Shown here piece by piece: positions 1-8,056 of a stretch of 64,000 bases of DNA (position 1 is the first letter of the stretch; each line of letters starts with the position of its first letter). The notes under the pieces are model-generated. The model did not search any database. It saw only the letters and a list, made by a program, of their open reading frames with translations, and was not told the origin of the DNA. The stretch is from Leifsonia sp. ZF2019 (lineage in GTDB: Bacteria; Actinomycetota; Actinomycetes; Actinomycetales; Microbacteriaceae). Location of the stretch: positions 3,968,001 through 4,032,000 of the forward strand of contig NZ_CP065037.1 in the NCBI RefSeq assembly GCF_019924635.1, read 5' to 3'. Both the position numbers and the translations under genes were made by a program.

Positions 1-1
1 G

Positions 2-310
2 CGGGGCCTCGTCGAGAAGAGCCGATTCGTCCGCGACGCGCGGGACGACTGGAGCGAGCACGCCCCGAGCGCCAGCGACGAGAACGCGTACATCGACGCA
101 CACGGTTGGGACGACTACGCGCTGTGGCACCTCGGCGAGGATCCGGAAGCGGACCCGGAGACCAAGCAGCGCTACAGCTTCCCATACGGCGACTTCCGCC
201 GCGTACACCGATGCGCGGTGATCTCGCTCGAAAGCCGCGCCGCCCAGAACGACCATGACGACATCACCCGGGCGAGCAAGCAGCTGCTCTCCCAGATCGA
301 CGAGGACTGA
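2..310 (+). CDS. C-terminal part of a hypothetical protein (5' truncated by window edge)
   Basis: An open frame runs in from the left edge and stops with TGA at 308-310. The visible 102 residues are acidic and rich in Asp, Arg and Tyr/Trp (for example DDYALWHLGEDPEADP). No catalytic motif, membrane segment or known domain was recognised. Only 3 nt separate its stop from the downstream SDR gene, so the two are probably co-transcribed. The function is unknown. A small stress-related protein co-induced with the SDR is possible, but that is a guess from position only. Confidence 0.7.
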   Translation, partial: RGLVEKSRFVRDARDDWSEHAPSASDENAYIDAHGWDDYALWHLGEDPEADPETKQRYSFPYGDFRRVHRCAVISLESRAAQNDHDDITRASKQLLSQIDED

Positions 311-313
311 CAC

Positions 314-1210
314 ATGCCAGAGAACCAGTACACCTTCGACAATCCCGTCGACCGCTATCCGCGCATCTCGCCACCCGAGGAGCAGGTGCCGGAGCCGGGC
401 CGTGACAGCGAGCTCGACCCGCCCGCGGACCACGGCGAGCTCAGCTACGTGGGCAGCGGGCGCCTGACCGGACGCAAGGCACTCGTGACCGGAGGGGACT
501 CCGGGATCGGCGCAGCGGCGGCGATCGCGTTCGCCCGCGAGGGCGCCGACGTCGCCATCGTCTATCTGCCCGACGAGGAGGTGGACGCCCAGGCCATCGG
601 CGAGCAGATCCGCGCGGCGGGACGCTCCGCGCTCCTCCTGCCCGGCGACCTCGCCGAGAAGGCTTTCGCCGCCGAGGCGGTCTCCCGCACGGTCGCGGAG
701 TTCGGCGGTCTCGACATCCTGGTCAACAATGCGGGCAAGCAGGTCTTCTGCACCGATCTGGCCGAGCTGCCGGACGAGCAGTTCGACCTGACGATGAAGA
801 CCAACGTGTACGCGATGTTCTGGCTCACGAAGGCTGCGCTCCCGCATCTGACGCCGGGATCGACCATCATCAACACGACCTCCGTTCAGGCCTACCTGCC
901 CGGCGAGCAGCTGGTCGACTACGCGACGACGAAGGCCGCCATCAACGCGTTCACCAAAGCCCTCGCGCAACAGCTCGCGCCGAAGGGGATCCGCGTGAAC
1001 GCGGTCGCCCCCGGCCCGATCTGGACTCCGCTGCAGCCCAGCTCCGGCCAGCCGCCGGAGAAGCTGCCCGACTTCGGCGCGCAGACACCGATCGGGCGTG
1101 CGGGCCAACCGGCTGAGCTCGCTCCCGCCTACGTCTTCCTCGCCTCCCCCGAGTCGAGTTACGTGATCGGCGAGACGCTCAGCGTGAACGGCGGGATGCC
1201 GACGCCCTGA
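314..1210 (+). CDS. SDR family oxidoreductase (YghA/general-stress type)
   Basis: The 298-aa protein is a cytosolic NAD(P)-dependent short-chain dehydrogenase. A ~50-residue N-terminal extension precedes the Rossmann glycine motif TGGDSGIG, then come NNAG, the catalytic Ser in the NTTSVQ segment, and the YATTK (YxxxK) dyad. The extension, containing YPRISPPEEQVPEPG, is typical of the stress-type SDRs related to E. coli YghA. The start has GAGGA about 7 nt upstream. It follows the partial upstream gene by 3 nt, suggesting an operon. The substrate cannot be read from sequence. Confidence 0.9.
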   Translation: MPENQYTFDNPVDRYPRISPPEEQVPEPGRDSELDPPADHGELSYVGSGRLTGRKALVTGGDSGIGAAAAIAFAREGADVAIVYLPDEEVDAQAIGEQIRAAGRSALLLPGDLAEKAFAAEAVSRTVAEFGGLDILVNNAGKQVFCTDLAELPDEQFDLTMKTNVYAMFWLTKAALPHLTPGSTIINTTSVQAYLPGEQLVDYATTKAAINAFTKALAQQLAPKGIRVNAVAPGPIWTPLQPSSGQPPEKLPDFGAQTPIGRAGQPAELAPAYVFLASPESSYVIGETLSVNGGMPTP

Positions 1211-1282
1211 TCGCCGGCCACCGGTGCGACTGTCAGGGGCGCTCGCTTGTGCGCGCACGGTCTCGGGAGGATGGTGGGTGGC

Positions 1283-2206
1283 ATGGAGCTGGTGCGGAAC
1301 GAGTTCGCCACGACGGACATCGACGAAGTCCAGCAGGTCTTCGCCACCGCCTTCGCGGACGGGCTGGTCACGGAGGCGAGGCACGGTGAGCCTTTCGCGT
1401 TCGCCCAGACCGTCGCGACGGACGGCGTCGTCACCGTCTCGACGCTGCGCTTCCAGGGTCACGTCCAGGCGGCCATGGACGGGTCGCGGGATGTGCTGTT
1501 CACCGACATCACATCGGGGTCGTACGCCTGGCGCAGCCGAGGCCGCCAGGGCGATCAGGACCGATCGCTGATCCTCCCGGCCCACCACGAGCTCGCGGTC
1601 GAGTTCGATTCGGTACGCTCCGTGACCCTCAGCATCGACGCCCCCACGGTCGCCCGCTGGCTCTCCCGCTACGGCGGGCTGCCGCCGTCGCCCGCGCTCC
1701 TGCACCAGGCCGCCGCCGGCTCCGACGCGGTCCGCGCCGCGCTGCGGTTCTACATCGACGTGGCGCCGACGGAGGCGTTCGAGTCGGAGCTCGTGCGGGC
1801 CGGCCTGCTCGACGTGCTGATGAGCATGACGGCGCACCACCTGCTCCCGGAGGTGACGACCGCGCAGCGTCGACAGGCGCCCGCCGCGCTGCAGCGAGCC
1901 GAGGAGTATCTCCGGGACCACGCCGCCGACCCGGTGTCGATCGCCGACGCCGCCGAGGCCGCACGCCTTTCCGTGCGGGGCCTGCAGGAGCAGTTCCAGC
2001 GCTGGCTGAGCATCTCCCCGGCGCGCTACCTGCGCAACGTCCGGCTCGAGGGGGCACGGAACGAGCTCTTCGCGGCCCGCGCCGACGGCCGCTCCCCTCT
2101 CGTGCGCGACGTCGCCGCGAAGTGGGGATTCACCCACGTCGGTCGCTTCGCGGGCTACTACGCCGACGCGTACGGCGAGTCGCCGAGCGCCACCCTGGGG
2201 CGCTGA
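1283..2206 (+). CDS. AraC family transcriptional regulator
   Basis: The protein is about 307 aa with an N-terminal effector-type domain and a C-terminal AraC double helix-turn-helix (SIADAAEAARLSVRGLQEQF, then VRDVAAKWGFTHVGRFAGYY). This is the usual AraC/XylS layout for a cytosolic DNA-binding activator. The frame is open from 1247, but the GGGAGG at 1265-1270 fits the ATG at 1283 (12 nt gap) better than 1247 or 1271. It follows the SDR on the same strand with a 72-nt gap. The effector is unknown. Confidence 0.85.
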   Translation: MELVRNEFATTDIDEVQQVFATAFADGLVTEARHGEPFAFAQTVATDGVVTVSTLRFQGHVQAAMDGSRDVLFTDITSGSYAWRSRGRQGDQDRSLILPAHHELAVEFDSVRSVTLSIDAPTVARWLSRYGGLPPSPALLHQAAAGSDAVRAALRFYIDVAPTEAFESELVRAGLLDVLMSMTAHHLLPEVTTAQRRQAPAALQRAEEYLRDHAADPVSIADAAEAARLSVRGLQEQFQRWLSISPARYLRNVRLEGARNELFAARADGRSPLVRDVAAKWGFTHVGRFAGYYADAYGESPSATLGR

Positions 2207-2323
2207 GACCTCCCACCGCGGTGCGGCCCGACCGCATCCCGCGAACGCCTGCCAGCCCTCTCCCAGGCGGATCATCGGCTTCTGCCAGCCGGCGGACCCA
2301 TTCGAGTCCGTAGGTTTGATGAC

Positions 2324-3034
2324 ATGTCCCCGATGAAGAAGTCCTCGAAGGTCTGGATCTCCGTCGCCGCCGGCGTCGTCGTGCTGGGTGTCGCCGGCGC
2401 GATCGCCGCCCCCTACATCTACCGCGACCTCATCGCAGCGCCCGCGGACGCCGTGCCGACCGTCGCGCTCACGACCGATCCCGACGCGAAGACCACGATC
2501 GACACGTCCGACCTCAGCGGCGACTGGAAGGTCGGCGCGTCGTCGTTCGCGGGCTACCGGGTCAAGGAGGTGCTCAACGGGGTCGACGTGACCGTGACGG
2601 GACGCACCTCCGACGTCACCGGATCCTTCACGGTCGACCGGCTCACTCTCACGAAGGCCACGGTCACCGTCGCCGTCGCCACGATCGCGACCGACGAGCC
2701 GAACCGCGACGACTACTTCCGCTCCACTGCCCTGCAGACCGAAAAATACCCGGAGGCGACCTTCGTGCTCTCGGAGCCGGTCTCCGTGAGCACGCCGGAG
2801 GCCGGAACCGCGCAGACGGTGAAGGCGACCGGCACGCTCACCCTCCACGGCGTCTCGAAGACCGTCACCGCCGACCTCCAGGTGGGACTGAACGGAGACG
2901 GCGGTCAGCTCAGCGGCAGCATCCCCATCACCTTCGCCGACTACGGCGTTCAGGCGCCGAGCCTCGGGTTCGTGACGGTCGAGAAGACCGGTTCGGTGGA
3001 GTTCCTGCTCAACCTCGAGAAGGCCGCGGGCTAG
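2324..3034 (+). CDS. YceI family protein, membrane-anchored
   Basis: The 236-aa protein has one N-terminal hydrophobic helix (residues ~9-28, VWISVAAGVVVLGVAGAIAA) acting as signal or anchor. It is followed by a lipocalin-like YceI domain: SFAGYRVKEVL, FRSTALQTEKYPEATF, and TGTLTLHGVSKTV near the C-terminus. YceI proteins bind isoprenoid-like lipids outside the membrane. A TAGGTT hexamer at 2311-2316 lies 7 nt before the ATG with no Shine-Dalgarno, suggesting a leaderless mRNA. Its TAG stop shares the palindrome CTAG with the stop of the convergent esterase gene. Confidence 0.9.
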   Translation: MSPMKKSSKVWISVAAGVVVLGVAGAIAAPYIYRDLIAAPADAVPTVALTTDPDAKTTIDTSDLSGDWKVGASSFAGYRVKEVLNGVDVTVTGRTSDVTGSFTVDRLTLTKATVTVAVATIATDEPNRDDYFRSTALQTEKYPEATFVLSEPVSVSTPEAGTAQTVKATGTLTLHGVSKTVTADLQVGLNGDGGQLSGSIPITFADYGVQAPSLGFVTVEKTGSVEFLLNLEKAAG

Positions 3035-4326
3035 CGCGGGGCCTCGAGCCCCAGCAGCGGGTAGAGGTACGGGAGGCCGCCGTCCAGGCCGCCGTTCAGC
3101 GCTCCCGCGCCGTGACCGCCCTTCGGGATGTCGACGAACGCCGTGTTGATGCCCGCGGCGCGCGCCAGTTGCGCGGCCCGCACGGCGACCCGGTGGTAGG
3201 CGGGGTCGTCGGCGCAGGCGGTGAAGATCGCCGTGGTGCCCGGGTGCGCGAAACTCCGGAGCCGGTTGAACGGCTTCGACCGGTCGTACGCGACCGCGTC
3301 TCCGCCGAACTCGTCGCGCAGGGTGGCGTCGGGGTGTTCCGCACCGGAGTACTCTTCACCCGAGATGTCGAGCACGTTCGCGAACAGGTCGGGGCGGTCG
3401 ATCCCGAACGAGAGCGCGCAGAGCCCGCCGTTGGAGTAGCCGGCGACGGTCCAGAACCGGTGGTCGTGCGTGACGGTGAGATTCTTCTCCGCCCACGCCG
3501 ACACATCCTGGGTGATGTAGGTCTCCACGTTCCCGAACCGCCGGGTGTCGCGGCAGAGCGTGTCGTGCGTCGGGTCTCCGAGCTGGTCGGGGACGATCAC
3601 GATCGGGGCCAGCCCGTGATGGGTCGCGCTGAAGCGGTCCAGGGCCTCGGCGATGAACGTCGGGTCGGGCGACCCGGGCTGCCCCATCATCATGACGATC
3701 AGCGGCAGCACGGGCGGATGCTTCACGCGGGCGGCAGGCGGCAGGTAGAGACCGGCCTCCCGGGCTGCGAAGCCGCTGCGCGTCGGGGGGATGCGGACCG
3801 TGCCGACCTCGCCGTGGGCGGGCATGTCGCCTGGCGGGGTCCAGTGCTTCCAGAGCTCGGTGTCGTAGTGCCGGTCGGCGCTGGTCGGCGGTGTCAGCGC
3901 GACCGGCTTCGGGACGGCGATCGCCAGCAGCCCGCCGACCGTGCGGTCGAGGCCGTAGTTCGCGTTGATCCCGAGCGTCGCTGCAGCCGCGAACACCGGG
4001 ATGCCCGCGATCGCGACGACCGTGCGCCAGCGTGGCCGACGCCCGATGCTCACGGCGCACAGTGCCACACCGCACGACGCCGCGGCGATCCAGAGGTAGT
4101 TGCCCATCCCGAGCGACTCGCCGAAGAGGTTCAGCCAGCGCACGCACACGAGCCACACGATCACGGCGGCTGCCACGCCGGCGATCGCGGCCAGGGCGAG
4201 GCGCCGCATCCGGCGTGGGGTGGGCCGCTGCAGCAGCAGAGCGATCAGGATGGCCGCGGCCGCACCGTAGACCGCCATCGGCAGTGGGCCGCTCAGCACG
4301 TCGAGCGACAGCACCCCATCGAACAC
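3031..4326 (-). CDS. Membrane-anchored esterase-fold alpha/beta hydrolase
   Basis: The 431-aa protein begins with about four hydrophobic helices (residues ~10-145) followed by an esterase/mycolyltransferase-type alpha/beta hydrolase domain. The nucleophile elbow is GYSNGG (YSNGGLCALSFG). A later FTACADDPAYH segment likely carries the acid, and GGHGAG near the end the catalytic His. This layout is common in actinobacterial putative esterases related to antigen 85 and PHB depolymerases. The catalytic domain probably faces outside. Start is GTG with a weak purine run upstream. The stop codon overlaps the convergent yceI-like gene by 4 nt. Confidence 0.85.
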   Translation of the reverse strand: MFDGVLSLDVLSGPLPMAVYGAAAAILIALLLQRPTPRRMRRLALAAIAGVAAAVIVWLVCVRWLNLFGESLGMGNYLWIAAASCGVALCAVSIGRRPRWRTVVAIAGIPVFAAAATLGINANYGLDRTVGGLLAIAVPKPVALTPPTSADRHYDTELWKHWTPPGDMPAHGEVGTVRIPPTRSGFAAREAGLYLPPAARVKHPPVLPLIVMMMGQPGSPDPTFIAEALDRFSATHHGLAPIVIVPDQLGDPTHDTLCRDTRRFGNVETYITQDVSAWAEKNLTVTHDHRFWTVAGYSNGGLCALSFGIDRPDLFANVLDISGEEYSGAEHPDATLRDEFGGDAVAYDRSKPFNRLRSFAHPGTTAIFTACADDPAYHRVAVRAAQLARAAGINTAFVDIPKGGHGAGALNGGLDGGLPYLYPLLGLEAPR

Positions 4327-4455
4327 GCCACGGCCCCCATCTCACGGCCCCGGTCGAGACCCCGATTCATTCAAGCCGAGGGGTGCCCGGGCGCGGCTGG
4401 GACGCGGCGGCGCGATTCTTCGCATCCCCTCAGACGCGACGCCCCGACGGGGTGC

Positions 4456-4511
4456 GAGGTTCACGACGTTGCGCCCATTCCGGCCGGAATGGGCGCAACG
4501 TCGTGAACTTC
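4456..4511. terminator. Long palindromic hairpin
   Basis: Positions 4459-4508 are a perfect 50-bp palindrome centred on GGCC, extended on each side by a G-U wobble and two more pairs. It would form a ~28-bp hairpin in RNA. A sequence-related imperfect copy is at 48787-48841. It lies between the start of the leftward esterase gene and the start of the ligase gene, so it is upstream of both and termination is not its obvious role. It may be a dispersed intergenic element. Confidence 0.7.
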
Positions 4512-4563
4512 AGCGGCCACCGTGGCCTCCCGCGCGTCGGTGGGCGGTGGCACACTGGGCGGC

Positions 4564-6096
4564 GTGCTCCTCGATGCGCTCGTGACCACCGCCGTCGCCG
4601 TCGCCGCCACGCGGTCACGGCTGGCGAAGGTGGATGCCCTGGCCGACCTCCTGAACCGTCTCGCCCCGGACGAGATCGCCCCGGCGGTCGGGATGCTGGT
4701 GGGCCGGCCGCGGCAAGGCCGGGTGGGGGTCGGCTGGCGCGGGCTGGGCGCCGCGATGGGCGAGCCGGCCGCCACGGAGACGCTGACCGTCGGCGATCTC
4801 GATGCCCTGCTCGATCGGCTGCCCACACTGTCGGGCGCGGGCTCGGCCGCCGAGCGCACCGCCACGCTGCGCGACTTCACCGCGCGCGCGACCGCTGCCG
4901 AGCAGGACTTCATCGGCCGCGTCCTGCTGGGTGAGATGCGCACCGGAGCGCTGGAGGGCGTGCTGCTGGATGCGATCTCCCGTGCCTCCGGCCGGCCGGC
5001 CGCGAGCGTGCGGCGCGCGGCGATGCTGTCGGGCGACCTCGGAGAGACGGCCCTGCTGGCCCTGACGGGCACCCCCGAGGAGCTCGACACGGTGGGCCTG
5101 GTCGTGGGACGACCGGTGCTCCCGATGCTCGCGGCGACGGCCTCCAGCGCCACCGCCGCCCTCGAGACCACGGGCGAGGCATCGGTCGAGTTCAAGCTCG
5201 ACGGCGCACGCATCCAGGTGCATCGCGCGGGCGAGGAGGTGCGTGTCTTCACCCGCACGCTCGCCGACATCACGCATCGCGTCCCGGAGGTCGTGGAGGT
5301 GGTGCGCCGGATGCCCGCCCGCGACCTGATCCTCGACGGCGAGACGCTCGCTCTCGACGAGGACGGCGGGCCGCGCCCGTTCCAGGAGACGATGTCGCGT
5401 TTCGGCTCCGAGACCGCGAGCGAGACGGTGCTGCACCCCTGGTTCTTCGACATCCTGCACGTCGACGGGCGGGATCTGCTCGACGAACCGCTCGCACTGC
5501 GCCGCGAGGAATTGGAGCGCGTGGCCGGCGTGCACCGCATCCCGGGCCGGGTGACCGACGATCCCGCGGTCGCCGAGCAGGTCGCCCGGGAGGCGCTCGC
5601 GGCAGGCCAGGAGGGTGTCGTCGTCAAGGCGCTCGGCTCGCCTTACGCGGCCGGGCGGCGTGGCTCCAGCTGGGTGAAGGTCAAGCCGGTGCACACCTAC
5701 GACCTCGTCGTGCTCGCGTGCGAGTGGGGGTCGGGCAGACGGCAGGGTCTCCTGTCGAACCTCCACCTGGGTGCGCGCGACCCCGACGGCGAGTTCGTCG
5801 AGCCGGGCGGCTTCGTCATGGTCGGCAAGACTTTCAAAGGGCTCACCGACGAACTGCTGCGCATGCAGACGGAGCTGTTCCAGCAGATCGAGATCCGGCG
5901 CACTCCCGGCACCGTGTGGGTGGCGCCGACGACGGTTGTCGAGATCGCGATCGACGGCGTGCAGCGCTCGAGCCGGTATCCGGGAGGCATCGCGCTGCGC
6001 TTCGCCCGCGTCAAGCGCTACCGCGACGACAAGACCGCCGCCGAGGCCGACACGATCGCGAGCCTCCGCGGGCTGCTCCGCGGTGCCCCGGAGTAG
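4564..6096 (+). CDS. ATP-dependent DNA ligase
   Basis: With the GTG at 4564 the product is 510 aa. Layout: an N-terminal DNA-binding domain, then the adenylation domain with motif I KLDG (EFKLDGARIQVHR, Lys near residue 211), motif III FFDIL, motif IV EGVVVK and motif V SWVKVKP, then a C-terminal OB fold. It seals nicks using ATP. It resembles mycobacterial LigB/LigC-type accessory ligases of ~507 aa. The frame is open from 4522, but the sequence starting MLLDALVTTA matches the family's N-terminus better. CACACT lies 7 nt before this GTG. Likely a repair ligase in addition to NAD-dependent LigA elsewhere. Confidence 0.93.
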   Translation: MLLDALVTTAVAVAATRSRLAKVDALADLLNRLAPDEIAPAVGMLVGRPRQGRVGVGWRGLGAAMGEPAATETLTVGDLDALLDRLPTLSGAGSAAERTATLRDFTARATAAEQDFIGRVLLGEMRTGALEGVLLDAISRASGRPAASVRRAAMLSGDLGETALLALTGTPEELDTVGLVVGRPVLPMLAATASSATAALETTGEASVEFKLDGARIQVHRAGEEVRVFTRTLADITHRVPEVVEVVRRMPARDLILDGETLALDEDGGPRPFQETMSRFGSETASETVLHPWFFDILHVDGRDLLDEPLALRREELERVAGVHRIPGRVTDDPAVAEQVAREALAAGQEGVVVKALGSPYAAGRRGSSWVKVKPVHTYDLVVLACEWGSGRRQGLLSNLHLGARDPDGEFVEPGGFVMVGKTFKGLTDELLRMQTELFQQIEIRRTPGTVWVAPTTVVEIAIDGVQRSSRYPGGIALRFARVKRYRDDKTAAEADTIASLRGLLRGAPE

Positions 6097-6106
6097 GCTC
6101 GCGGAC

Positions 6107-6211
6107 ATGACCAACAAGACCCCGCGTGAAGAAGAGATCCAGAAGGTCGAAGAGGCCAAGGTCGCCGAGAAGGAGCGCCTGGAGCGCGAAGAGGAGGAGC
6201 GCCTGCGCTGA
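6107..6211 (+). CDS. 34-aa highly charged small protein
   Basis: The ORF encodes 34 residues, two thirds of them charged (MTNKTPREEEIQKVEEAK...), predicted to form one amphipathic helix. A TAGGCT hexamer at 6094-6099, overlapping the ligase stop codon, lies 7 nt before the ATG, the same leaderless spacing seen at other genes here. This supports a real gene rather than chance. The function is unknown. It could be a stress-induced small protein, but nothing specific shows that. Confidence 0.5.
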   Translation: MTNKTPREEEIQKVEEAKVAEKERLEREEEERLR

Positions 6212-6333
6212 CGCGCGGCACCCTCCCGCCCCAGCCTCTCTGACGTGCCGGTGACGCATCGGTGACGACGGTCATAGACACGCGGGCGTGCGGGGCGATA
6301 GCGTCCGAAGCATCCACGGAAAGGATGCTCGCG

Positions 6334-6951
6334 ATGTCCACATCTCAGCCTTCGGGTTTCGCCGCCTTCTCGCTCAACGGCAAGGACATGACCGGTTCGG
6401 TCATCAACAGCGTGCGCGTCGCGCTCGGGATCAGCGGCACGGTGGCGCTGATCATCGGCATCATCATCGTGTTCTGGCCCAAGACCGCCGCGGTCGGCCT
6501 CACCGTGCTGATCGCCATCTCGCTGCTCGTGTCCGGTCTCGCCTACCTCAGCATCGGTATCTTCGCCACAGGGCTGAGCGGAGGCTCGCGCGCGCTCGAC
6601 ATCGTCTTCGGCGTGCTGCTCGTGATCGCCGCGATCGTGGCCTTCGCCAACCTCGGCGCCACGACGGCGTTCCTGGCCGTGTTCCTCGGCATCCTCGTCG
6701 GCATCGCCTGGATCGTGGAGGGCGCGGTCACCCTCGCGCAGCTCGGCGACAGCCCGTCACGCGGCTGGGCTGTCTTCTTCGGCATCCTCAGCATCGTCGC
6801 GGGCATCGTGCTGCTCTTCACCCCGCTGTGGGGCATCGTGGTGCTGTTCGTGCTGACCGGCATCAGCCTGATCGTGCTCGGGGTCATCCAGATCGTCCGC
6901 GCCATCACCTTCGGGCGCGGCGTCGCCACCCCGTCCTCGCCGGCGGCCTAG
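6334..6951 (+). CDS. HdeD/DUF308-like integral membrane protein
   Basis: The ~205-aa protein is almost entirely hydrophobic: about six transmembrane helices in three similar hairpins (VALIIGIIIVFWP, ALDIVFGVLLVIAAIVAF, GWAVFFGILSIVAGIVLLF). This matches the HdeD/DUF308 family, named for acid resistance in E. coli, though its role in actinobacteria is not established. ATGs at 6325 and 6334 are both possible; GGAAAGG at 6318-6324 favours 6334. The gene stands alone, followed by a convergent small gene. Confidence 0.8.
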   Translation: MSTSQPSGFAAFSLNGKDMTGSVINSVRVALGISGTVALIIGIIIVFWPKTAAVGLTVLIAISLLVSGLAYLSIGIFATGLSGGSRALDIVFGVLLVIAAIVAFANLGATTAFLAVFLGILVGIAWIVEGAVTLAQLGDSPSRGWAVFFGILSIVAGIVLLFTPLWGIVVLFVLTGISLIVLGVIQIVRAITFGRGVATPSSPAA

Positions 6952-7011
6952 ACCCGCACGCACGCACGCGGCCGCCCGTCGGGCGACCGGACCCGCGAAG
7001 AGGCGCTCGCC

Positions 7012-7179
7012 CTAGGCGGCGACCGCCTCTTCGTACGTGTGGGTGCGCCCGATGGGACACCAGCAGCCCACCCGGATCGGGTCGTGCGTCGTCGTACTCG
7101 TGTAGACCTCCGCGTGGAAGTCGAGCGCACTGCCCACCTCGACGTCGTCGGTCACGTTCGGTGCCTTGATGTTCGTCAT
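7012..7179 (-). CDS. 55-aa hypothetical protein with CxC motif
   Basis: A small ORF with an AGAGGA Shine-Dalgarno 6-7 nt before its ATG, which fixes the start at 7179. The peptide starts MTNIKAPNVTDDVEVG, has a Thr-rich middle and ends with VGCWCPIGRTHTYEEAVAA. The Cys-Trp-Cys could bind metal or form a disulfide. No family was recognised. It is convergent with the HdeD-like gene. Confidence 0.55.
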   Translation of the reverse strand: MTNIKAPNVTDDVEVGSALDFHAEVYTSTTTHDPIRVGCWCPIGRTHTYEEAVAA

Positions 7180-7560
7180 GGATCGTCCTCTCACCAGCAG
7201 AGGGGACGCATCCCCTCAGAGGGAGAGACACGGGTCCGGGGCATCCATGACGCGGAATCGGGAACTCGGTCTCGCCGACTGCGTATCGAGGAGCGGGCGG
7301 AGACGTCATCGCGCCCTCGGTTCCGGAGAAGTACCCCCGGGGGATGCCGACTGCTCCGTGTCGGGTTGAGACGTCATCGCTGGTCGGATTTCGTTTCCAC
7401 ATCGCGGCGGCATCCCCGGGCTGAGAGCAACGTTATTGCCCGCGAAGGGGTGTCCTCAATCTGGAGGACAGAAACCGTCAGCAATTGACGGTGGACCTCG
7501 CTGTCTACTGACGATTCGGGCGCGGCCGGAGGTGACGAGCGGCACCGCGACCTCGGCCGC
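7180..7560. other. 381-bp gap with two adjacent inverted repeats
   Basis: No convincing gene was found here. Two hairpins lie side by side: TGTCCTC/GAGGACA at 7451-7457 and 7464-7470, then ACCGTCA/TGACGGT at 7474-7480 and 7486-7492. The string GAGACGTCATCGC also occurs twice, near 7310 and 7368. The hairpins lie beyond the 3' end of the leftward GNAT gene, so termination or regulation of the leftward small gene at 7012 are both possible. Confidence 0.4.
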
Positions 7561-8052
7561 TCAGTCGCGCGCCGTGAAGATGTCGTCGTGCTCGATCGGC
7601 CGGTGCAGCAGTCGTTCCTCCGACGCGAACCCGTGACGTTCGTAGACGCCGACCGCCCGCGGGCTCGAGTGCACCGTGACGCGCTCGACGCCGAGGCTGC
7701 GCGCGTGCGCGACGACCGCGTCGATGAGCCGGCCGCCGACGCCGTCGTTGCGGAGCCCGGGGACGACATACGCGCATTGCAGGTCGGCCGACGCACGGTG
7801 GAAAGAGCGGGCGCTCGGAACGCGCAGTGTGCGGGCCAGCCACGCCATCCCGACCACGACGCCGTCCGCGTCCACAGCGACGATGCACTCGTGCGTCGCC
7901 CCGTTCGAGGCGGCCCATTCGGCGAACCGTGCAGCGAAGACCGCGCGGTCGTCGTCCGGCACTCCGCCGAACTCGAGCAGCGAGTCCCAGCGCAGGCCTC
8001 CGACCGCCGCCCACTCGTCGGGCCGGGCGGAGCGCACGTCGATGTGTGTCAT
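7561..8052 (-). CDS. GNAT family N-acetyltransferase
   Basis: The 163-aa protein shows the GNAT fold: a substrate region at the N-terminus, a motif A-like acetyl-CoA loop (VVPGLRNDGVGGRLIDAVVAHAR) and the final segment SSPRAVGVYERHGFASEERL. It transfers an acetyl group from acetyl-CoA to an unknown amine, in the cytosol. ATG at 8052 is chosen because the upstream extension is Arg/Pro-rich noise. It follows the secreted-protein gene by 4 nt on the same strand, so they probably form a two-gene operon. Confidence 0.85.
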   Translation of the reverse strand: MTHIDVRSARPDEWAAVGGLRWDSLLEFGGVPDDDRAVFAARFAEWAASNGATHECIVAVDADGVVVGMAWLARTLRVPSARSFHRASADLQCAYVVPGLRNDGVGGRLIDAVVAHARSLGVERVTVHSSPRAVGVYERHGFASEERLLHRPIEHDDIFTARD

Positions 8053-8056
8053 CCCG

